64,000 bases of DNA from Deltaproteobacteria bacterium. GTDB lineage: Bacteria > Myxococcota > Kuafuiibacteriia > Kuafuiibacteriales > Kuafuiibacteriaceae. Both the position numbers and the translations under genes were made by a program. The notes beneath the pieces are model-generated. The model was not told the origin of the DNA, made no database searches, and saw only the letters and a list, made by a program, of their open reading frames with translations. This document shows, piece after piece, positions 42,325 through 51,986 of the stretch. The stretch spans positions 3,214,001-3,278,000 of the forward strand of contig JADJBV010000001.1 in NCBI GenBank assembly GCA_016703535.1, given 5' to 3'. Positions within the stretch are counted from its first letter, which is position 1. The number at the start of each line of letters is the position of its first letter.

Positions 42325-44264
42325 TCGTACGCTCCCTTGGTGGCCCCGGTGATCCGGTTGGTGATCACCGTAAAGACCAAGAGGATGATGAAGATCAGGG
42401 TCGAGTAGGCGGCGGCGTAGCCGTACATGTCCCGCTCAAAGGCCCACCGGTAAGCGTCGGTGATCAAGATATCGGTCTTGCCGTTGGGGGCGCCACCGCT
42501 GACCAAATAGATCACGTTGAACATGTTGAAGGTCCAGACCGTCCCCAAGATCACCGCCGGCACCAAGGCCGGCTTGAGCAAGGGGAGCGTGATCTTGCTG
42601 AAGCGTTGCCAGCGGGTGGCGCCGTCGACGAAGGCGGCCTCGTAGAGATCGCCGGGGATGCTCTGGAGCGCGCCCAAAGACACCACCATCATGAACGGGA
42701 AGCCGAGCCAGGTGTTGGTCACCAGGTTGGTCATGAAGGCCGGCCAAAAGTCTTGGAACCAGGCGATGGGCTCCACGCCCAGGGCGTCGAGCAGGAAGTT
42801 CACCGCGCCGAACTGCTTGTGGAACATGCCCTTCCAGATCAGGGCGGTGATGTAGTTGGGGATGGCCCAAGGCACGATCAACAGCACCCGGAAGAGGCCC
42901 TTGGCCTTGAGCATGGTGTCGTTGAGGAGCAGCGCCAAGAAGAGGCCGATGCTGACGTGGAGCACCACGTTGGTCACCGTCCAGAGCACCGTCACCGCAA
43001 ACTTATAGTAGAAGCTCTTCCCGTCCTCCCAGCTGAAGTCCGAGAGGATGGTGATGAAGTTGCTGATCCCGGCGAACTCGATGACGTTGTAGCGGCGTTC
43101 GGTGAACCCAAGCACGATGCCGTAGACCACCGGGATGAAGACCAACACCGCCATGCCCACCATCGCCGGGAACATGTAGCCGTAGGCCGCCCGGTGGGAC
43201 CAAAAGCTCCGGCCGAAGCGGTAGAGGTGCCCCCAAAAGCCGAGCAAAAAGAGGCCGAGGCCCACGGCGACGAAGCCGAGGCTCCACTTCAGGAGGTTCT
43301 TTTGGTCCTTGGCCTCTGCGCCTCGATAGTAGTCGGAGGCGTAGACCACTTCGTAACTCCCGCCGCGGTGGACGATGCCGCCTTCGATGGCCGCCGCGCC
43401 GACGGTGGCCGAACGCACCGCCGCCAGCTCCAACTTCGGCACCCCGAGCGGGTCTTGATCCATCGCCGCGGCCCAGGCCGACTTTTCGCTGGGCGCCAGC
43501 TCCGGCAAGACCAAAGGCGCCAGGCGCAGGATCGACTGGGCCCGCTGAGTGGCGCCTTGGGTTCGGTGTTCGGCACGCCACGCTGAAAGCGCGTACAGAT
43601 CGGCGGCGGTCGACCCCACAACCAACACCGCACCCACCACCACGGTCGCGCCGCCCGGGAGCACCTTGGAGGCCGCGAAGAAGACCCCAAAAGCCAACAA
43701 GGCCACGCCAAAGATCAGGTACGGAAAGCCCACGCGCAGCGGCGTCGGCCGGGCCTCGACTCGGGCCGCCGCCAAATATCGATCGCCCTGGGTCGCGGGC
43801 ACCGTGGCCACCACCCGATCGCCCTCGCTGCTCAACTCCACCTCGGGGAAGGCGTTGCCAGGCCGATCTTGATTGCGCTCCCGCTCCTCCAAGTTCTTGG
43901 CGACCAGCGACTTCAGCTTGCTGCCGTGATCGTAGAGGATCTTGTCGCTGAGGCTCTCTTGGTCGAGGCTGCGGCCCGCCTCCTCCGGCTTGTTGGAGGC
44001 CAAGACCTTGGTGTTTTTGACCACCACCACCCGGTCGACCTGATCCCCCAACTTGGCGACAAAACTCTGAGGCAACTCGGCCGCGGCCTCGTCCTCCCGG
44101 ATCTCCCGCTGCCGGGTCACCACGGCCACCGTCCGGGCCAGCAGGGTCACCTGCCGATCGGCCTCGTCCCGGCGGTCTCCGCGCCCCTGCCCGTAGGCCA
44201 AGATCGCGAACGCCGCGGTGAGGGCCAAGATCGCCCCCAGGAAGGACCAACGCGCCTGGTTCAC
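42321..44264 (-). CDS. malF: MalF-type ABC permease with N-terminal Cache-like sensor extension
   Basis: 647 aa, longer than usual (E. coli MalF is 514). The C-terminal ~300 residues (from about 350) are a canonical permease with EAA loop YEAAFVDGATRWQRFSKITLP. In front is an unusual module: helix 7-24, an exported domain 25-178 that includes VVVVKNTKVLASNKPEEAGRSL (a pattern like Cache/PDC sensor domains), two helices at about 179-221, a second exported segment 228-322, and a helix at 326-345. This may let the importer sense a ligand directly. It overlaps malG and malK by 4 bp each. Confidence 0.88.
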   Translation of the reverse strand: MNQARWSFLGAILALTAAFAILAYGQGRGDRRDEADRQVTLLARTVAVVTRQREIREDEAAAELPQSFVAKLGDQVDRVVVVKNTKVLASNKPEEAGRSLDQESLSDKILYDHGSKLKSLVAKNLEERERNQDRPGNAFPEVELSSEGDRVVATVPATQGDRYLAAARVEARPTPLRVGFPYLIFGVALLAFGVFFAASKVLPGGATVVVGAVLVVGSTAADLYALSAWRAEHRTQGATQRAQSILRLAPLVLPELAPSEKSAWAAAMDQDPLGVPKLELAAVRSATVGAAAIEGGIVHRGGSYEVVYASDYYRGAEAKDQKNLLKWSLGFVAVGLGLFLLGFWGHLYRFGRSFWSHRAAYGYMFPAMVGMAVLVFIPVVYGIVLGFTERRYNVIEFAGISNFITILSDFSWEDGKSFYYKFAVTVLWTVTNVVLHVSIGLFLALLLNDTMLKAKGLFRVLLIVPWAIPNYITALIWKGMFHKQFGAVNFLLDALGVEPIAWFQDFWPAFMTNLVTNTWLGFPFMMVVSLGALQSIPGDLYEAAFVDGATRWQRFSKITLPLLKPALVPAVILGTVWTFNMFNVIYLVSGGAPNGKTDILITDAYRWAFERDMYGYAAAYSTLIFIILLVFTVITNRITGATKGAYE

Positions 44265-45355
44265 GTCGGCGCCTTTCGCCCCAAGGCGTAGGTGGTGGCC
44301 CGATCAAAGAGGTGAATGTGATCGAGGTCGATCCCCAGCTCGATCTGATCGCCGGCCTTCACCGGCACGTCCGGCCCCAACTTGGCGGTGAGGGGCTGGC
44401 CCCCGGCTTCACCCAAGATGTGGACCTCAAAACCGAGGGGCTCCACCACGTCGACCCGGGCGGAGATCTTGGCGGTCTCCCCCGGCAAAAGTGCGTGCAG
44501 GTGTTCGGGCCGCACCCCCAAGGTGAGCTGCTTTTGGGCGCTCAAGTGGGGCACAAAACGTTCGGGCACCGGCAACTCGAAGCCCTGCCCTTTGATCCGC
44601 GGTCCACCTTCATTCACCAGCTCCACCGGGAAGGTGTTCATCGCCGGGCTGCCGATGAAGGTCGCGACGAAGGTGTTGACCGGCGCCCGATAAAGTTCGA
44701 GCGGCGCCCCAACCTGCTGCACCACGCCCTTGTTCATCACCACGATGTGTTTGGCCAAGGTCATGGCCTCCACCTGATCGTGGGTGACGTAGATGGTCGT
44801 GACCTTGAGCCGCTGATAGAGCTTCGCGATCTCGGCCCGCATCTGGACCCGCAGCTTGGCGTCCAAGTTGGAGAGGGGCTCGTCGAAGAGAAACACCTCC
44901 GGTTGGCGAACGATGGCCCGGCCCATGGCCACCCGTTGCCGCTGGCCACCCGAAAGGGCCTTGGGCTTGCGATCCAGGAGGTCCTTGATCTCCAAGATCT
45001 GGGCGGCGTCGAGGACCCGCTTTTCGATCTCGGCCTTGTCCATCTTCCGCAACTTGAGGCCGAAGCTGATGTTGTCGGCTACGGTCATGTGCGGGTAGAG
45101 GGCGTAGCTCTGGAAGACCATCGCTACGTCCCGGTCCCGGGGCGAGAGGTCGTTCACCACCCGATCGCCGATCGACAACTTACCGCCCGAGATCTCCTCG
45201 AGGCCGGCGATCATCCGGAGCGTCGTCGACTTTCCGCAGCCGCTGGGTCCCACCAGCACCACGAAGTCACCGTTTTCGATGTCGAGGTTCACGTCCTTGA
45301 CGACCACTTGGTCGCCATATTTTTTGGTGATGCCCTCGAGCTTAACAGCGGCCAT
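44261..45355 (-). CDS. malK: Maltodextrin-type ABC ATPase MalK/UgpC
   Basis: 364 aa from the ATG at 45355 (MAAVKLEGITKKYG). Walker A GPSGCGKST, Q-loop FQSYALYPHMTV, signature LSGGQRQR, Walker B VFLFDEP and the H-loop THDQ are present, followed by the C-terminal OB/TOBE domain (LGVRPEHLH, HLFD) characteristic of carbohydrate importers. Such C-terminal domains often carry regulation by EIIA or regulators. It powers MalFG. It follows malE after 32 bp on the same strand. Confidence 0.94.
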   Translation of the reverse strand: MAAVKLEGITKKYGDQVVVKDVNLDIENGDFVVLVGPSGCGKSTTLRMIAGLEEISGGKLSIGDRVVNDLSPRDRDVAMVFQSYALYPHMTVADNISFGLKLRKMDKAEIEKRVLDAAQILEIKDLLDRKPKALSGGQRQRVAMGRAIVRQPEVFLFDEPLSNLDAKLRVQMRAEIAKLYQRLKVTTIYVTHDQVEAMTLAKHIVVMNKGVVQQVGAPLELYRAPVNTFVATFIGSPAMNTFPVELVNEGGPRIKGQGFELPVPERFVPHLSAQKQLTLGVRPEHLHALLPGETAKISARVDVVEPLGFEVHILGEAGGQPLTAKLGPDVPVKAGDQIELGIDLDHIHLFDRATTYALGRKAPT

Positions 45356-45387
45356 TGTGCGAGTCCCTTCGGAACCAGTGTGACGAG

Positions 45388-46590
45388 TTAGCGGCGAGCG
45401 CCTTTGACCAAACCCTCGAGTTCGGTCTGGCAGGCCTTCATGGCCTCGGCCGGCGGAGTGCTGCCGTTGATCACCTTGTTCATCGCGGTGGTCGCGGGCG
45501 ACCACACCATCCGCATCGCCGGCACGTTGGGCATCGGCACCGAACTCTTGAGTTGCTCCCGGAAGGCCGACAACACCTCGTCCTTGGCGATCGCCGGATC
45601 GTCGTAGACCTCTTTGCGGGCCGAGGTCTGGCGGCCCACCGAGGCCATGATCTTCCCCGACTCGACGCTGGTCAGGTGTTTCATGACCTCAAAAGCGGCC
45701 TTCTTGTCGGGGGTCTTGGCGCTCATGATCACGCCCTCGGCGGTGAGGAACGGCGTGGCCCGCTTGTTGGCCTTGGTGATCATCGGCAGCAGCGCCACTT
45801 TGAAGGGCACGTTCTTGTCGAGCTCGGCCATGAACCAAGGCCCGTTGATGACCATGGCCGCCTGGCCCTTGTTGAAGAGGGTGGTGACCAAGGTGGAGCT
45901 GACCTCTTGGGGCATGATCCCCTGGTTTTTGGCCAGATCCTGGGCGAAGGCCATCGAGTCGATCACGCTCTGCTCCCCCAAGGTGGGCTTGCCAGCCTTG
46001 TCGAAGACCCGGCCCCCAAAGCCCTGCATCCAGGCCGCGTGGAAGTAGAAGTTGGCGTTTTCGTAGACCAGGCCAAAGGTGCCCTTCTTGGCGTCGGTCG
46101 CCTTCTTGGCCATGGCGATCAACTCGTCGGTGTTGGCCGGCGGGGTCTTGATCAGGTTGGTGTTGTAGTAGAGGGCGACGGTCTTGAAGGCGATCGGCAA
46201 GCCGTAGACCGCGTCGTCGTAGGTCAAGGCGTCCATCGTCGGGGGCAGGTAGCCCTTCTTGAGATCGTCGGTGAGCCAGAAGTCGACGGGCTCGATCAAC
46301 CCCGAGGCCGCCCAGTCCCCCACCCGATCTTGGGCGAAGATGAAGAGGTCGGGGCCTTTGCCCCGGGGGATCGAGGCGGTGACCTTATCTGCGAAGGCGT
46401 CGTAGGGGATCTGGAGGAGCTCCACCTTGGTGCCGGGATTTTTGGTGTTCCAGGCGTCGGCGACCTTCTGGAGCGCCTCGTTCTCTTTGCCTCGATAGGC
46501 GTGCCACACCACCACGGTGCCGGCCTGGACCTCGGGGGCCACCGTCATCAGGGCCGCGGTCAAACACAGGCTCTTCACTAGCGCGTTCAT
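45388..46590 (-). CDS. malE: Maltose/maltodextrin-binding protein MalE
   Basis: 400 aa from the ATG at 46590, 5 nt after AAGGAG; the GTG two codons earlier is less likely. Signal peptide to EVQA|GTVVVWHAY. Typical binding-protein segments are GPDLFIFAQDRVGDWAASGLIEPV, YGLPIAFKTVALYYN, GWHFYFHAAW-like (VYENANFYFHAAWMQGFGG) and AMVINGPWFMAEL. It delivers alpha-glucosides to MalFGK in the periplasm. No lipobox is seen, so it is a soluble periplasmic protein. The glucodextranase-C-like gene stops 3 bp upstream and is in the same operon. Confidence 0.93.
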   Translation of the reverse strand: MNALVKSLCLTAALMTVAPEVQAGTVVVWHAYRGKENEALQKVADAWNTKNPGTKVELLQIPYDAFADKVTASIPRGKGPDLFIFAQDRVGDWAASGLIEPVDFWLTDDLKKGYLPPTMDALTYDDAVYGLPIAFKTVALYYNTNLIKTPPANTDELIAMAKKATDAKKGTFGLVYENANFYFHAAWMQGFGGRVFDKAGKPTLGEQSVIDSMAFAQDLAKNQGIMPQEVSSTLVTTLFNKGQAAMVINGPWFMAELDKNVPFKVALLPMITKANKRATPFLTAEGVIMSAKTPDKKAAFEVMKHLTSVESGKIMASVGRQTSARKEVYDDPAIAKDEVLSAFREQLKSSVPMPNVPAMRMVWSPATTAMNKVINGSTPPAEAMKACQTELEGLVKGARR

Positions 46591-46592
46591 CT

Positions 46593-47768
46593 TCACTCCT
46601 TCGGGGGCTGAAAGCGGACCAGGTGGCCCTTCTTCAGCCGCTCCTTCCCCGCCACCGGGGTCGCCAAGAGAAAGTCGGGATAAGTTGCGGTCAACACGAC
46701 CTGACCCACCGCCTCACCTTCGGGCGTGAGGACCGATCCGATCGACAGGGCCGTCACCTCGGCCTCGGGCCGCTCCAGGACCACAATCTCCCCTTGGACG
46801 TCCCGCACCCGGGTCTCGATGTAGCCCACCCTGCCGTCGGCCGAAAGCTTGGGCAGCCCAGGCAATTCGGGCCGCACCTGGGCCTTTTGGGCCGCCTCGA
46901 AGGCGATCGGGTTCGGGTAGACCATGGGGAGCACCGCCAGGACCTGATCTTCGTTGCTGAAGGCCTTGAGCAGGTGGGTTTGGCTCCGGCCTTCGGGGGC
47001 CAGCAGATCGATCACCGCCGGGTGGTAGCCGCCCAACTCGGAGCCCCCAAAAGCCACCGGCTCGGGCACCGTCACCACCCGCATGGTGAAGGCGTTGGGC
47101 CGGTGTTGACCAAACAAGCGATTGACCGCGTCAAAGCTGGGATCCCAGACCGCGCCGCTGATCAACACTTGATAACCCCAGTGGGGTTCGGGTGGGCCCC
47201 CGAGCTGATCGATCGGGACCCGGGCGGTGATGGTGTTGCCTCGGCCTTGCAGATCCGCCGGCACGATCGCCCGACCTTCGCCGGCCCACCCCGACAAGGC
47301 GGAGCGCACGGCAAAAGGCATCGGCGCCAGGATCACCACCTTCTCCCAAGCCGCTTCGGGGGCGAACACCACGTTGCGGCCCGGCACGGCTTCGGTCACG
47401 CCGTTGCGAGGAGAGGGATCTTGGTCGACGTAGATGTCGACGTTTTGCACGTAGATCTCATTCTCCAGCTCAATGCGGATCGCGTCGCTGCGCCGGACCT
47501 CGGGAGGCCGCTTGAGGGGCGCGCCGAAGGTCACCCGAAAGGTGACGAACTTGGGGTCGACCTCGACCTCGAAGCGCCGAAGGTCATAGCTGCCCGGGGC
47601 GTACGGTTGGCCCGTCGGGTAGACGTAGCTCCCCGGGCCTTTGTCGTCATAACGCGGGTCTTCCACGATCCAGTGGGTCGAGGGCCCGGCCAGGAGCAGG
47701 CCGGCGATCTGAAGGAACGGGCTCGCCAAGCCGTCGAAACGAGCACCATGCGAGGGGCAAGGAGTCAA
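46593..47768 (-). CDS. Exported protein with glucodextranase C-terminal-like module
   Basis: About 391 aa; the start is uncertain (TTG at 47768 chosen; TTG 47840 and 47729 also possible). A hydrophobic export signal (FLQIAGLLLAG) is followed by EDPRYDDKGPGSYVYPTGQPYAPGSYDLRRFEV, which fits the glucodextranase C-terminal binding module (DPxxDDxGPGxYxYP...DL..FEV). A second copy of this type is at 60082-60960. The last 150 residues (VGYIETRVRDVQGEIVVL...VGQVVLTATYPDFLLATP) are beta-rich and resemble small ribosomal/OB-like repeats. First gene of the malEKFG operon; probably binds alpha-glucans. Confidence 0.75.
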   Translation of the reverse strand: MTPCPSHGARFDGLASPFLQIAGLLLAGPSTHWIVEDPRYDDKGPGSYVYPTGQPYAPGSYDLRRFEVEVDPKFVTFRVTFGAPLKRPPEVRRSDAIRIELENEIYVQNVDIYVDQDPSPRNGVTEAVPGRNVVFAPEAAWEKVVILAPMPFAVRSALSGWAGEGRAIVPADLQGRGNTITARVPIDQLGGPPEPHWGYQVLISGAVWDPSFDAVNRLFGQHRPNAFTMRVVTVPEPVAFGGSELGGYHPAVIDLLAPEGRSQTHLLKAFSNEDQVLAVLPMVYPNPIAFEAAQKAQVRPELPGLPKLSADGRVGYIETRVRDVQGEIVVLERPEAEVTALSIGSVLTPEGEAVGQVVLTATYPDFLLATPVAGKERLKKGHLVRFQPPKE

Positions 47769-47840
47769 CGCGAAGCGCCCGGTTCGGCTCGGCTTTCGGG
47801 CCCGCCGCCCCCGTTCAGGGCACGAACCCGTGACGCCCAA

Positions 47841-47940
47841 GTCTCAGCCGAGGCCACTTGTCCACAACCCCTTGGGACTACAAAAGAATTCGCCACCTGC
47901 CGGAGCAACCGGCCCGGCCGGGACCCGATAAGATAGGGAC
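47841..47940. promoter_or_regulatory. Divergent promoter region of the mal operon and an Ig-like lipoprotein gene
   Basis: About 100 bp separates the mal operon (left, minus) from the lipoprotein gene at 47941 (plus). The AT-richer GATAAGATAGG at 47927-47937 sits too close to the lipoprotein start for an ordinary -10 box with a leader. No clear operator was seen. A promoter is inferred from the divergent layout only. Confidence 0.35.
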
Positions 47941-50850
47941 ATGAGGAACCCGACCGCCCGCCTGCTCCTCACCCTGCCCCTGTTCTTTTGGGCCTGCAGC
48001 GAAGATCCCGGCGAATGCGGCAGCGGCGTCTGCTTCTTCAAGGCCGATCCGCAGCCGGTGGCGCTGCTCTTGCGGGTGGCGGTGAGTGAGGTGGTGGCGG
48101 GCAACGAGGTCACCTTGGGATGCCAGGCCACCTTGGACGACGGCAGCAAGATCGACCTCGACGGCGACGCCGCCAACTACGCAGTCAGCCCCGAGGCGCC
48201 GGTGGAAGGTGCGGTGCTTCGACCCACCCAAGCGGGGCGGTTGAGCCTAAGCTGCAAGGCCGGGACCCTGACCAGCCCCGAGGTCGAGCTCACCGTGTTG
48301 CCGGGACCCGGGGCCCGCACAGTCGCGACCCTGGATCGGAGCACCATCACCTCCGGCGAACGTGTCAACACAACTTGCACTTTGGAGGACGAACACGGCA
48401 ACGCCATCACCCTGGTCGAGATGCGAGTGGTGGTCAGTCCGTCGTCGGGCACCACCGTCACCGGGACTCAGCTCGAAGCGGTCCGGGTCGGCACCTACGA
48501 GGTCAGCTGCGCGGCCAACAGCTTCGGCGCCCTCCCTCGGGTGCCCGCCACCTTGACGGTCAACTCGGGCGCCGCGGTCCGGCTCGAGGTGGTGTTGAGC
48601 GCCGCCTCGGTGTTGGCGGGCGAGCGGGTCGAGGTGAACTGCTTGGCCACCGACGCCGCCGGCAACCCGGTCACCGCGCCCACCAACTTCGTGGTCAGCC
48701 CCGCGCCCACCACCGCCAACGCTAGCGGCTTCGCGGCCGAACAGGCCGGGCCCTACGACGTCATCTGCGATCTGCCGAGCGCCAACCTGATGTCCAACCC
48801 CGCCCGGGTCACCGTCGGCCCCGGTCCGGCCGCCCAGCTGGTGATCACCGGCGTCGATCCCGCCTTGCCCGTTTATCCCCGGAGCGCGGTGGTCGAAGTT
48901 CTGGCCACCGTCACCGACGCCTACGGAAACGTGAGCACCAGCGCCAGCTGGGATCTGAGCGGGAGCCCAAGCAGCGCCGTCCAGTTCGCCGGCCAACACC
49001 GGGCCCAGCTGATGGAGAGCGGCCCCATCACGCTCACCGCCCAGGTCACCTCCCCCACCGCGGGTGGGGTCCCGGTCTCGGCCTCGGTCACCGTCACCTG
49101 CGACGCCGAACCTCCGGTGTTGGTCATCGACTCGCCGAGGCGCGGCGCGATCGTGGACCACACCCCAGGCACCAGCCTCACCGTCAGCGGCCACGTCACC
49201 GACCCCACCAGCAGCGTGGTCTCCTTCAACTTCATGGGCGCGCCGATCGCTTTGGCCGCCGACGGCAGCTTCAGCACCACCTTCGTCCCCCGCTGGGGCA
49301 TCAACGTGCTGGAGGCCATCGCCATCGACGAGGCCGGCAACAGCCGAGAGTTGGCCCAGTCCTTCGAGGCCGCCAGCAACTATCGGCGCGCGAGCCCGAC
49401 CCGCACCGTCTCTGGTCGCATCGACGACGGCCTCTTGGTGCGCCTCTCCCAAGCCGCCCTCGACGACAACGCGGTCGACGTCGACGATCTCGCGACCATC
49501 CTCCGCCTGGCGATCCAGCAGGCCGATCTCGACGCACTCATCCCGGACCCGGCGACCAACTTCCACTCCGACTGTTCGGTCTTGTTCGTGACCATCACCG
49601 GCGACCTCCGCCTCTGGGTGGATGACGTCCGCTTCGGCACGCCGATCATCGATCTCACCGCTCAAAACGGCGGCCTCCACCTCCGGGCCGAGATCCCCAA
49701 CTTGGCGGTCGATCTCCACACCACCGGCGACGTCTGCGAGATCGGCGTCGGACTGTCGGGCACGGCCTCAGCCCAACGGGCGGTCCTCGAGGCCGATCTC
49801 ACCGTCAGCCACAACAACGGCAACGTCAGCGTCACCATGCCGAGGCCTTCGGTCCAGCTCTACGGCTTCAACCTCAACCTCAACCTCCCCTCAATCATCG
49901 ACTGGGCGGTGGACGGCATCTTGTCCCTCTTCTCCGGGGTGATCTCCAACGAGATCGAAGACGCCCTGGCCGACACCCTCCGCGCCGAGGTCCCCGGCCT
50001 GGTCGACGACTTCCTCTCGGGCGTCGAGCTCGGCACCAGCGTCCAACTCCCCGCCCCGATCTCCCTCAACCTCGGCATCGGCGCCCGCCTCGGATCCCTC
50101 ACCTTCTCCTCGAGCGGCGGCACCCTCGGCTTCGACACCACCGTCTACGCCCAAGGCACCATCAACCCCGAACCCCTGGGCGGCATCTTGCGCGAATCGA
50201 TCACCACGCCCAACCTAAGCAACCGCGGCAGCTTCGTGGTCGCCATGTCCTACGACCTGGTGAACCAGGCCCTCTACTCGATCTGGTACGGCGGCGCCTT
50301 CACCTTGGACCTGACCCAGTTCCTCTCCGGCCAAGTGCCGAGCGGCGGCGGCAACGCCAACGTCAGCGCCACCACCCGAGCGTTGTTGCCCCCGGTGGTG
50401 GGCCGAAGCGGCGACCCCAACTTCCCCCTGGAGTTGATGATCGGCGACCTGCAGATCGACGCCAACTTCAGCGGCCTCCCCGGCGGTCTCCCGCCGATCG
50501 CCGCCACCATCTACGCCACCGCCTTTGCCAAGGCCCGGGTCGCCGTCAACGCCCAGGGCCAGATCACCTTCGAGTTGGCCCCCAACCCCGAAGTGTTCCT
50601 CGACTTCACCTCCCCCTTGGATGCGATCGATCTGCAGGCCTTCATCGCCGACCTCGAGACCGCCCTGGCCCAATACCTCCCCACCCTCTTCAACCAAGCC
50701 ATCCAAGGCATCCCCATCCCCACCTTGAATCTGTCCTCCCTCGCCGGCTCCGTGTTGCCCGCGGGCATCCGGTTGGGCCTCGGTAGCCCAGTCGCCGAAA
50801 GCCAGACCTCCTACGTGGTGCTCGGTGGTGCCTTGGTGCCGGTGCCTTAA
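47941..50850 (+). CDS. Large lipoprotein, Ig-like repeats plus TULIP/BPI-like C-terminal half
   Basis: 969 aa. Lipobox FFWAC (Cys19). Residues about 40-420 are three or four Ig-like repeats of about 100 aa, each ending in a VTLTVGPGP-type strand (VELTVLPGPGA, ATLTVNSGA, ARVTVGPGPAA), plus a CDAEPPVLVIDSP...GINVLEAIAIDEAGN repeat. The C-terminal ~450 residues alternate amphipathic strands and a long helix (SIIDWAVDGILSLFSGVISNEIEDALADTLRAEVPG), a pattern like TULIP/BPI lipid-binding domains. It could hold a lipid or span the outer membrane. The TULIP reading is an inference from pattern only. Divergent from the mal operon. Confidence 0.65.
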   Translation: MRNPTARLLLTLPLFFWACSEDPGECGSGVCFFKADPQPVALLLRVAVSEVVAGNEVTLGCQATLDDGSKIDLDGDAANYAVSPEAPVEGAVLRPTQAGRLSLSCKAGTLTSPEVELTVLPGPGARTVATLDRSTITSGERVNTTCTLEDEHGNAITLVEMRVVVSPSSGTTVTGTQLEAVRVGTYEVSCAANSFGALPRVPATLTVNSGAAVRLEVVLSAASVLAGERVEVNCLATDAAGNPVTAPTNFVVSPAPTTANASGFAAEQAGPYDVICDLPSANLMSNPARVTVGPGPAAQLVITGVDPALPVYPRSAVVEVLATVTDAYGNVSTSASWDLSGSPSSAVQFAGQHRAQLMESGPITLTAQVTSPTAGGVPVSASVTVTCDAEPPVLVIDSPRRGAIVDHTPGTSLTVSGHVTDPTSSVVSFNFMGAPIALAADGSFSTTFVPRWGINVLEAIAIDEAGNSRELAQSFEAASNYRRASPTRTVSGRIDDGLLVRLSQAALDDNAVDVDDLATILRLAIQQADLDALIPDPATNFHSDCSVLFVTITGDLRLWVDDVRFGTPIIDLTAQNGGLHLRAEIPNLAVDLHTTGDVCEIGVGLSGTASAQRAVLEADLTVSHNNGNVSVTMPRPSVQLYGFNLNLNLPSIIDWAVDGILSLFSGVISNEIEDALADTLRAEVPGLVDDFLSGVELGTSVQLPAPISLNLGIGARLGSLTFSSSGGTLGFDTTVYAQGTINPEPLGGILRESITTPNLSNRGSFVVAMSYDLVNQALYSIWYGGAFTLDLTQFLSGQVPSGGGNANVSATTRALLPPVVGRSGDPNFPLELMIGDLQIDANFSGLPGGLPPIAATIYATAFAKARVAVNAQGQITFELAPNPEVFLDFTSPLDAIDLQAFIADLETALAQYLPTLFNQAIQGIPIPTLNLSSLAGSVLPAGIRLGLGSPVAESQTSYVVLGGALVPVP

Positions 50851-51110
50851 GCGACGGTCGTCAGAGAGGGAACGACAGGAAGACGGGGGTACCCCAGATT
50901 CGTTGCCTTGCGCCTAGCGCCAGTCGAATTTCAGGCAGCGCTCACGAACACGGATCGACCTCCACACGCGGGCTGCCCAGAACATCGGAGACTCGGAGCC
51001 GTCCAGGATGAGCGACCGGCGGCCTGCTTTCGACGCGGTTTGGCCGTTACGGCAAATGCAGGTCGCCGCCCTGGCGGATCGTGAGGCGGCCCCAAATGCT
51101 AGTGGCTAGG
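50851..51110. other. Intergenic stretch, no gene seen
   Basis: About 260 bp between two convergent genes. No open frame of note and no strong terminator-like hairpin with a T-run was found. Confidence 0.5.
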
Positions 51111-51674
51111 TTAGAAGCAAGACGTAGGGTTGGCCGTCACCACCGCCTCGTACCAACGCAGCTGCCGGGTCGAAGCCGGGGCCGTCGCCCGCCCAAACAA
51201 GACGCGCTGCTCGCCGACACCAACGATCCCGATATTGTAGTTCAACAAGTGGGTCTGAATCGACGTCGAGGACGCCACCGTGGACACATAGTGCCAGCCA
51301 CCCGCAGCGTTCATCGCGTAAACGTGCGTCGACGGATTCGCTCCCGAGGTCGGACCGGCCTGGTGGCGAAGGGAGATGGTTCCTCCACAGCTGTGATCCA
51401 CTGGGTAGCCGACAACCTCGTACGCCTGGAATTCTGTACCTGATGCAGTATGGAGGCACCTGGTCCCCAGAAAAGAGAACCCAGTTGGGCAATAGACAAT
51501 GCTTCCGCTTGCCGAACTCGCGTAGGTATTGACGTTGGTGTCGTGAATATACTGAGGGTTCGCAACTCCAAGACTTGAGTAGACGAGTGCAGCGATCGCC
51601 GTCGAACACACCGCCATCCCAGCCACACCAATAAGTATGCCCGCCGGTTTTCGAATTATTCTTGGGTTTCTCAT
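51111..51674 (-). CDS. Hypothetical secreted or membrane-anchored protein
   Basis: 187 aa from the ATG at 51674 (another Met lies 12 codons upstream). A positively charged N-terminus (RNPRIIRKPAG) and one hydrophobic helix (about residues 12-32) suggest a signal or a membrane anchor. The rest is Ser/Thr/Gly-rich with paired Cys (IVYCPTGFSFLGTRCLH, VDHSCGGTISLRH, ending in NPTSCF). The base composition is less GC-rich than the neighbours, and the gene is next to the IS stack, so it may be acquired DNA. No family recognised. Confidence 0.55.
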   Translation of the reverse strand: MRNPRIIRKPAGILIGVAGMAVCSTAIAALVYSSLGVANPQYIHDTNVNTYASSASGSIVYCPTGFSFLGTRCLHTASGTEFQAYEVVGYPVDHSCGGTISLRHQAGPTSGANPSTHVYAMNAAGGWHYVSTVASSTSIQTHLLNYNIGIVGVGEQRVLFGRATAPASTRQLRWYEAVVTANPTSCF

Positions 51675-51986
51675 CGGCAGAGGGTCCATAGTTCGGCGCT
51701 CATATGTCAATACCTTCCTCGATCCTCAGAGAGATTGGGCCCGACGCGGTGTGGAAGATTTCAATTCTTATCGCCTTAGGAACATTCGCGAACGCACTCG
51801 CGAGAGGCAACTCGCTCAACAACGGACAGAATCCTCCGACCTCAGCGGGTTGTTGGGGACAAGCCGATGGTCGCGCTGTGCGAAAAGAGCTCTCCCCGGC
51901 GCTGGATAGCCTGCTGCGGGTGGCCCGGAGGAGAGGGCGTATTCACTCTCGCCCGAGGTAGCTAGTATCCTGTCCGGAAAATGCGT

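Noticed and set aside
42309..43586. Plus-strand frame of about 425 codons opposite malF.
   Set aside because: It is His/Glu/Val-rich antisense of a conserved permease, with no start signal.
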